Shown: one piece after another, positions 56,405 to 64,000 of the stretch
How the letters are laid out: each line of letters opens with the position of its first letter
Position numbering within the stretch: position 1 is the first letter of the stretch
NCBI GenBank assembly: GCA_947095535.1
Contig: OX352774.1
Coordinates: 267,689,843-267,753,842, forward strand
DNA: 64,000 bases
Direction of reading: 5' to 3'
DNA from: Poecilobothrus nobilitatus
Taxonomy: Eukaryota; Arthropoda; Insecta; Diptera; Dolichopodidae
Made by a program: the position numbers and the translations under genes
The notes under the pieces: generated by a model
The model's input: only the letters and a program-made list of their open reading frames with translations
Databases searched by the model: none
Told to the model about the DNA's origin: nothing

Positions 56405-58081
56405 ATGCAAGAATATCAGTTAGTGCTCCCGATGGTGGTTGGGGATGGCTAGTATTGTTTGGAGCAACATTAGTCAATATATTGATTTCTGGAACAATTA
56501 AAACTTTTGGAGTTTTGTTTGTTGAAATTTAATTTTTTTTTAATTTTTTTTTTTGTTTCTAGAAAACTTTAAGGCAAGTCCCTCATCTGCTGCTTGGATA
56601 CCAGCTTTGTGTTATTTTTTATACAGTTCCTTAGATAATTATTTTTAGAAATATATAAAAATATTGATTATTTTTTATTTTACTTTAATCTGACCAATAG
56701 TGCAGAGCGAGAGTTTTCGTATTTTAGGCGAAAGATCTCGGCAATAGCGACTATGTCAAAATATATTAAATATAAAAATATAATGTAAAAGAAATAATTA
56801 ATATAATTAATACTTCTAAAAGCAAAATTTGATTTATTTCCTCATCACATTGAATGTGGTATGGAAACAGAAAAAAATTTTCACTTTATTTGTACTTTAT
56901 TATATTTAAATTATTTCCATTTATAGGACCAGTTTCGAGTATTCTCTCAGTCAAGTATTCTTATAGAACAGTTACCATAATATGAGGTACTTTTGCTGCA
57001 GTAGGAATGATCATTTCATATTTTGCATCATCAGTGACTTTCTTATATATAAGGTTTAAGTTAACATATTTAAATATATTATAATCAAAATTAAAAATCA
57101 ATTTTTTTAATTTTAGTTATGGAGTTTTCGTTGGTACAGGTGGTGGTCTTTCATTTCTTTCTACAGTTTATATTGTTACTTCTTATTGTACGATTTAGAG
57201 AATTAGCAAATGGTGTTTGTATATCAGGAAGTGCGTTTCGTTCTATATTGCTTCCGCCAATTTTAAGATACCTACTTGAGGAATATGGCTATAGACAAAA
57301 ATGTATAATCTTTGCTATAGGTGAATTTTGTTTTTCAAAACACTTAAAGAATTCTCACAAAAAAGTTGTTAGAGGCGCTGTTTTAATAATAAGAATAACA
57401 CTAAATATTTGGATGGCAGCTCTTTTTTATGAATCTGTATAGCAACACATGAAACGTATACCTATAAATAAAAAAACACTAGAAGATATTGAAGAAGAGG
57501 AAGCAGGAATAGTTTTAAAATTTGATACGATAGATACTGGTGATAATATTCATGAAGAAAATCGCCCAAATACTCCTAATTCAATTGTAAATAAAGTCAA
57601 TTACCAAATTATATTAAAAATTTTGATAATAACTTTATTAGAATTGCTTCAGCCGCAGTAGTTCCAAATTTAGAAAAAATTAATTCTATACGAATTAGCA
57701 CACCTATAAAAGTTGCAATACGAAATTCAACATTTACAACTACAGAAATGAGTTCAAAATTTTCGTTAAATGCTTTTCGTGAAAGAGGCATGTCCCGTCA
57801 TAAATTGAACCGCTTAAATTTTAGAATTACATTTGCAAAACCTTCACCTTCCACAAGTAGTTTTCAATATATCAGTACGTCATATCATGGAAGTACTTTA
57901 TCATTTCAAACCAACCAATTCAGTTCACATACATATATCTTTAAAATCAATTGGAAAAGGTGATGAACATGAAGAAATGTTTCCGGATGAAGAATAATCC
58001 GAAGAAAAAAATAAATTTTTCGATTTATCATTATTGAATGATTCACTTTACTTAATAATTTTCGTATCAAATAGTACTAAT
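56405..58081 (+). pseudogene. Monocarboxylate transporter pseudogene, 3'-truncated
   Basis: Second copy of the gene at 27604-29853, with introns retained, so it arose by DNA duplication and not by retrotransposition. Lesions: a 1-bp deletion just after TCAGTTAGTG (exon 1), a T-rich insertion in exon 1 (about 56527-56560), donor GT changed to AT after exon 1 (56635), an in-frame TGA in exon 2 (56983-56985), a 1-bp deletion in exon 3 (TTATTGTACG), a 26-bp insertion at the exon 3 end (57295-57320), and TAG in exon 4 (GAATCTGTATAGCAAC). Homology stops at 58081, in the region of helix 7, so helices 7-12 are missing. Intron 1 keeps a decayed copy of the SINE. Confidence 0.92.
56690..56758 (+). mobile_element. 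Decayed SINE in pseudogene intron 1
   Basis: CTGACCAATAGTGCAGAGCG and GGCGAAAGATCTCGGC match the SINE of the intact gene, but the B-box region is degraded (GGCAATAGCGACTATGTCAA). Same position in the same intron as 27867-27939. Confidence 0.6.
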
Positions 58082-58340
58082 CATAAAGTAACTAAATACA
58101 TAGAATATTCACATGGAAGATAAATGTTAGACAGTTTTTTTAGTTTCGTAAAATGAACTTGATCGTATTTCAGTTTATTTTTATTTTAGTTTTTCTTTTT
58201 TTTTTTCATATAAATTTTTCGATTTCTTAAAAAAAGAAATAACCTCGATTCTACCTCCATTTTTTATCAATCAATTTTAGTTGTTTTCATAACCAAACCA
58301 TAGGTACAAGAATTATTATTGTAAAAGTATAAAATAAGAA
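58082..58340. other. Unassigned AT-rich junction sequence
   Basis: Joins the broken end of the transporter pseudogene to the second copy of the upstream segment. No motif was recognised. Confidence 0.4.
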
Positions 58341-58472
58341 AAAATCTATAATATAATACACAAGATGTTGGCGAGACCTTGCCAACATGTAAAAAAAAAT
58401 ATTTTATATCTATAATAAAACACTCACACTGAATGTAAACTAAACTGGCAATGATGATATTTCTGTATATCT
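58341..58472. repeat. Transporter upstream segment, copy 2, left piece
   Basis: Matches 24859-24985 closely (CTATAATATAATACACAAG, TTGGCGAGACCTTGCCAAC, GAATGTAAACTAAACTGGC, GATGATATTTCTGTATAT). The match stops at 58472 and resumes at 61526. Confidence 0.85.
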
Positions 58473-61400
58473 AAATATAATAAAAGACAAGTTGCTGCTG
58501 CTGAGTAGCGTGCCCTCCTGTTATGTTAAATGTTAATTTAACAAATGTTATACTATGAAAAGAAAGAAACGTACATCTGATATTTACCCATATAAAAGAT
58601 AGAAAACAATAAATATTATAATGTTATGCTATGAAATGAAAGAAAAAACAAGGCAGTGTATAAATCAAAGTTTTTAGAGGGTCGTATTTTTAAGTAGAAC
58701 ATTATAAAATTGCAATAATATTTTTATTTAAATTTTGCTAAGTAACATTTTCTTAATTTTTTAAAAATTTTGCCATAATATAGTACAATTTTAGAATCAG
58801 AAGTTTAGCCCATAATATAGAGATATATGAATAAAAATATGGGTATACATATATTAGATTTATTATAGATTTATTATTTTTTGTATAGGCAACAGTTATT
58901 TATATGAATGAATGGACGGTAAACATAAACGAACAAAAAAAAAATTCAGAATGTTCTATAGGTTATAATTTATATTTTTTAAATAGACTGATGTATAAAT
59001 TTAATACTTAAAAAAAAGAACAGAAAACAAAAAAAAAGAAGTAAAATGTAATACTGCGAAGAAAAATAAAAACGAATAGAAAAAAAAGAGAACAAAAATG
59101 TTACTTTGATTGTTTTTAAATATTTTTAAAGAAAAAAAGAACTATTAAAATGTTATGATTTTAATAGAAAAAAAACATACGTCTGATATTTACGTACCTA
59201 CATAACAGATAGAAAAAGGAAAAAAAAAATGTTATGCTATGAAAAGAACGAAAAGTCCATCTGATATTGAGGTACATAACAGATAGAAAAAAAGAAATAT
59301 CAAAATGTTATGCTATGAAAAGAAAGAAAAAACAAGGCAGTGTATAAATCAAAGTTTTTAAAGGTTCGGATTTTTAAGTAGAACATTATAAAATTGCAAT
59401 AATATTTTTATTTAAATTTTGCTAAGTAACATTTTCTTAATTTTTTAAAAATTTTGCCATAATATAGTACAATTTTAGAATCAGAAGTTTAGCCCATAAT
59501 ATAGATATATGAATAAAAATATGGGTATACATATATTAGATTTATTATTTTTTATATAGGCAACAGTTATTAATATGAATGAATGGACGGTAAACATAAA
59601 CGAACAAAAAAAAATTCAAAATGTTCTATAGGTTATAATTTATATTTTTTAAATAGTCTGATGTATAAATTTAATATTTAAAAAAAATAACAGAAAACAA
59701 AAAAAAAAAAGTAAAATGTAATACTGCGAAGAAAAACAAAAACGAATAGAAAAAACAGAGAACAAAAATGTTACTTTGATTGTTTTTAAATAATTTTAAA
59801 GAAAAAAAGAACTATTAAAATGTTATGATTTTAAAAGAAAAAAACATACGTCTGATATTTACGTACCTACATAACAGATAGAAAAAGGAAAAAAAAAATG
59901 TTATGCTATGAAAAGAACGAAAAGTCCATCTGATATTGAGGTACATAACAGATAGAAAAAAAGAAATATCAAAATGTTATGCTATGAAAAGAAAGAAAAA
60001 ACAAGGCAGTGTATAAATCAAAGTTTTTAAAGGTTCGGATTTTTAAGTAGAACATTATAAAATTGCAATAATATTTTTATTTAAATTTTGCTAAGTAACA
60101 TTTTCTTAATTTTTTAAAAATTTTGCCATAATATAGTACAATTTTAGAATCAGAAGTTTAGCCCATAATATAGATATATGAATAAAAATAGGAGTATACA
60201 TATATTAGATTTATTATAGATTTATTATTTTTTGTATAGGCAACAGTTATTAATATGAATGAATGGACGGTAAACATAAACGAACAAAAAAAAATTCAAA
60301 ATGTTCTATAGGTTATAATTTATATTTTTTAAATAGACTGTATGTATAAATTTAATATTTAAAAAAAATAAAAGAAATACTTAGCGTACGTAAATAACAG
60401 AAAACAAAAAAAAATAAATGTAATACTGCGAAGAAAAATAAAAACGAATAGAAAAAAAAAAGAGAACAAAAAATGTTACTTTGACTGTTTTTAAATATTT
60501 TTAAAGAAAAAAAGAACTATTAAAATGTTATGATTTTAAATGAAAAAACATACCTCTGATAATGTACATAACAGATAGAAAAAGAAATATTAAATGCTAT
60601 GCTATGAAAAGAAAGAAACGTACATCTGATATTTAGGTACATAACAGATAGAAAAAAAGAATTAAAATGTTATGCTATAAAAAGAATGAAAAAACAAGAC
60701 AGTGCATAAATCAAAGTTTTTAAAGAGTTGCATTTTTAAGTAGAAATTATAAAAAAATAAAGCGGTGCGTAAAACCAAAGCTTTTAAAGGAGCGCAATTT
60801 AAATTATAAAATCACAATTTTCAATTAAATTTTGAATGTGTAACATTTTCTTAATTTTATGCTTCTTTTATGATTTTTATTTTCTAAAACTTCAACATTA
60901 TATGCACAGCCAATTTTTATTGTTTTACATAAAAGGTGCGTAAAACTTACGGTGTGAAGATTTTGTAGAGAAAGCGATAGATAAAGAGACAGAATATTAT
61001 TACGGATAGAGTAAAAATTTGTTTGAAAAATATAACAAAGAAAGTTTTGAAGCATTTGCTATGGCAACCATAGAAAAATATAACAAGTGTACTATATATT
61101 ATAATTAGGCAAATGCATCAGATCAGTGTAGTTTAGTTTCAAAATTATAAAGTTTGATACTGTATTTTTTCGAAGCGAAAATTTTTGATACTATTGGCAA
61201 AAATTTATTTACCATTGGTTTTTAATCCAACCTTTGGTTTTTTAATCCAAAGCTTGACAAAGAAATTTACAAGAGATGAGATTTATTAAATAATCATTTT
61301 TATTACATTTTTGAAAGAAACTACTTCACAGCATCATTGAGGTTTTTCATTATTTAAAACACTTTAGCAATAAATTTTACATTTATCAATATCTAAATAT

Positions 61401-61525
61401 AATACCAGATAATACATATAAGTATTTGAATAAATTTACTAAAATTAAATTGTTCATAAAACTGAGGAAACTTTCACAAAAGCTTTATTTTTCTACTTAT
61501 ACCCTTTAATAAGGCTTTTTTACTA
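58473..61525. repeat. Insert in upstream segment, with tandem repeats
   Basis: About 3 kb that separates the two pieces of copy 2 and is absent from copy 1. A TATCTAAATATAATA motif occurs near its left edge (58469) and again near 61389. The central part is a tandem array (next entry). The remaining 60840-61525 is AT-rich with a repeated TGGTTTTTAATCCAA-type motif near 61220-61255. No gene was recognised. Confidence 0.65.
58550..60840. repeat. Tandem array of ~680-bp units (three plus partial)
   Basis: The landmark AAGGCAGTGTATAAATCAAA occurs at about 58650, 59334 and 60003, and as AAGACAGTGCATAAATCAAA at about 60695, giving steps of roughly 684, 669 and 692 bp. Each unit also contains TTTTGCTAAGTAACATTTTC, AATCAGAAGTTTAGCCCATA, GAATGAATGGACGGTAAACA and short sub-repeats of about 75-80 bp (AATGTTATGCTATGAAAAG, CATCTGATATT, ACATAACAGATAGAAAA). 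Non-coding. Confidence 0.85.
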
Positions 61526-64000
61526 TTTATTTAATAATTTAAAGTTTTATTACCAGAGATACGAATCTTTAACTCAAAGTATTATCAAGAGACGCAAACC
61601 GTTAATTAAAAATATAAATAAATTTAGTAAATATTATTACCAGAGACTAAATTTTCCACTAGAATTATTGTCAGAGACACAAACCGTTCATTAAAAGTGA
61701 GTACAGTCAAAAAAGGAAAAGTACATACATACTTAAAAAACACATTTTCAATCAAAATAAATTCAGCAAATTTTTAATTTTTAAATTTGACCGCTACGTC
61801 CATTATGAACTGGTCGCAGCGGTAAATTAAAAATAAATTATTAATCTTCTGTTGGCGTTTTCAATCTTTGTTTTGGAAAAAAAAAATAAAAATAGGTACT
61901 CTTAATAAAATTAAAGCGCCTGAAAGTGAAAAAGTGAGAGTGAGCAAAGTTTATAGTAAACCTCATATTTATTAGAAAAAAATAATAGGCCGATTTTATT
62001 CTTGATTTTGTTTTCATTAGTATAAAAGCTGGTGCTTCGTAACAGACTTTAAAATAGTTTTGTTTATTTAGGTTGAAATTTAGATTTTTAAGCTAAATTT
62101 TCGGTAGAACTGGTATAACATAAAATATTCGAAATTTTTTTATTAATATAAAATTAGGCAGACTTAAATAATTATATTTCATAACAGAAGTCAGAAACTT
62201 ACTAAATATTATAGAAACGGATATTTTTCTTAAAAAAAAAAAGAAAAAAATTACATAGAAAATGTCATTTTAGATTTGTTAATCAGATCAGATAATATAA
62301 TACCTGAAATTAATGATTGAATTTCTGATAATATACACAATATAATGATTATGGTTTAATTCACAAAGATAAAAAAATTTTGTAAATGCATAAAATATAT
62401 GAATGATAATTTTTACATTTTACACCAGATTTTACAGAAGATTCTGGTTTTCACTAAATTCTTTTAGCTATGACACAAATCAAATATTTCTGTGCTTTAA
62501 AATTTTTAAAACTAGCCAGTTTTAGCTGGCCCGTTTGAAAAAAAATTAGTACAAATTTTTGTATGAATTTGTACATCTCTATGTAGTCTCTGATAATACC
62601 AATTCACACAAGATATTAAATATCATATAAATATTAATACCAGACACACAAGATGTAAAAAAAAATATTTTATTTCTATAATAAACCACTCACACTGAAT
62701 GTAAACTAAACTGGCAAAGATGATATTTCTGTATATTTATGTAATAATTTAAAATTTTATTATCAGAGACACAAATCTTGGACTAAAAGTCTTATCAGAG
62801 ACACAAATGTTTACTTTTTAAAAAGTACTTTCGACACAAAATTTAAAGCAAATTTTTAATTTTTAAATTTGACCGTCATCCATTATGAACTGGTCGCAGC
62901 GGTAAATTAAAAATAAATTATTAATCTTCTGCTGGCAGTTTTCAAATGACTCTTTGTTTTGAAAAAAATAAAAATACTCTTAATAAAATTAAAAGACCTG
63001 AAAGTGAAAAGAGCAAAGTTTATAGTAAGCCTTATATTTATAAGAAAAAAAATAATAGGCCGATTTTATTCTTGATTTTGTTTTCACTATTATAAAAGCT
63101 GGTAAAAGTTTCGCAACAGACTTTAAAGTAGTTTTGTTTATTTAGGTTGGAATTTTGATTTTTTAAGCTGAATTTTTGATATAACATAAAATATTCGAAT
63201 TTTTTTTATTAATATAAAATTCGGCAGACTTAGCTAATTATATTTCATAACAGAAATCAGAAACTTACTAAATATTTTAGAAATGGATATTTTTCTTAAA
63301 AAAAAGAGAAAAAATAACATAGGAAATATCATTTTAGATGCCTTCTCTCAAAATAGATTCATAATTTTGTACTAATTTATTATTAGACCATTAAATTAAA
63401 AAGTTGTCGAAAACGACCCACACAAAAAAAAAAGGCCCCGAAAATTTAAGAAATTACATTATCAGAGACATGAATCTTTTATTAAATATACTAAAGACCT
63501 CTTCCAAAGTACATTTAAATAAAATAAATTCAGCAAATTTTTTTCAAGCAAAAAAAAAAATAAACGCAAAAGACTTGAAAGTAGTTTTGGTAATTAAAGT
63601 AATTCGCGGCGAAAACAACTGTTTTTATCGACATAAAAATTTTTTTTTTAAACTAAAGAAAAATAGAGAGTCTGGTAAAATTTTAACAAATATTAAAATT
63701 ATTTCGATTATTGGGATTATTTTAAATGTAACAAAAATAAAAATGTCGTAGCGGTTGGTGTTGGTTGGCTTTTCGCCGGTTTTTATTGTGCACTTTATAC
63801 ATGTGTTTCAAACAATTTTTGAGATATCGGCACGAACTTTTACCCTGAATGTGTTTTTAGCTTGGACCATTTTTTCTCAATGATTAAAAAACTGTCAAAA
63901 ATTACCGCCACGAAAAAACGGCGTGAAAAAATTAATAAACTGTTCCTAACATTTTTAATTTTATGTGTTCAGATTTGTTTTATGTTTTTTTCTATTACAT
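61526..64000. repeat. Transporter upstream segment, copy 2, right piece
   Basis: Matches 24986-27195 in order and orientation, including both internal ~1-kb duplicates and the terminal AATTACCGCCACGAAAAAAC block. The last bases (GTTTTATGTTTTTTTCTATT) correspond to about 27176-27195, so the window ends about 400 bp before the point where a transporter start codon lies in copy 1. Relative to copy 1 it has an extra ~30-40 bp near 63765-63800 (TTTTCGCCGGTTTTTATTGT). The 115-codon frame at 63404-63751 is lysine-rich without motifs and is not supported. Confidence 0.85.

Noticed and set aside
63404..63751. 115-codon plus-strand frame near the right end
   Set aside because: Lys/Ile/Asn-rich with no motifs, and the corresponding region in copy 1 (about 26650-26990) does not keep the frame.

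Overview
The window looks like AT-rich nuclear DNA from an insect, most likely a fly (Diptera). It has a short-intron protein gene with GT-AG introns of 53-300 bp. Around it lies a dense layer of decayed insect-type transposons: gypsy group with an Asn-rich gag and a serine-tRNA primer site, copia, LOA/I-like and jockey/CR1-like LINEs, PIF/Harbinger with a MADF helper, and tRNA-derived SINEs. It also holds the interspersed repeats with TATACCC-type ends and CCGTCCGT runs that are common in fly genomes. The species cannot be named from the sequence.

Region by region. 1-5.6 kb: AT-rich DNA with a broken THAP zinc-finger fragment (minus), a small MITE-like element, a tRNA-derived SINE head and a TATACCC-type repeat. 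5.6-8 kb: a copia 3' end (minus) split by a LOA/I-like LINE, with a 9-bp target duplication. 8-11.4 kb: a decayed gypsy/17.6-type element (plus). 11.5-16.7 kb: a decayed Mag-like gypsy element (minus) split by a CR1-like LINE. 16.8-24.9 kb: a MITE-like element, a broken DUF7869-like gene, a copia piece, and a 5.4-kb PIF/Harbinger transposon with terminal inverted repeats, a MADF ORF1 and a DDE transposase. One 738-bp block occurs twice here with almost no divergence. 24.9-29.9 kb: a duplicated upstream segment, then the only apparently intact gene, a five-exon SLC16-type monocarboxylate transporter of 592 codons. 30.3-51.0 kb: six head-to-tail units of about 3.45 kb, more than 99% alike by eye, each carrying the truncated 3' end of a jockey/CR1-like LINE, a 648-bp TIR element and a conserved 30-codon ORF. 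The LINE continues past the last unit to about 53.6 kb. 54.9-58.1 kb: a second, dead copy of the transporter gene. 58.3-64.0 kb: a second copy of the transporter upstream segment, interrupted by a 3-kb insert built of ~680-bp tandem repeats.

The transporter is the only convincing host function. Its partial tandem duplication and the 3.45-kb array downstream of it show that the locus has been remodelled repeatedly by unequal exchange between dispersed repeats. The right end of the window is still inside the upstream-segment copy, so another transporter copy is predicted just beyond base 64000. All domain assignments rest on motif recognition by eye, without database searches.
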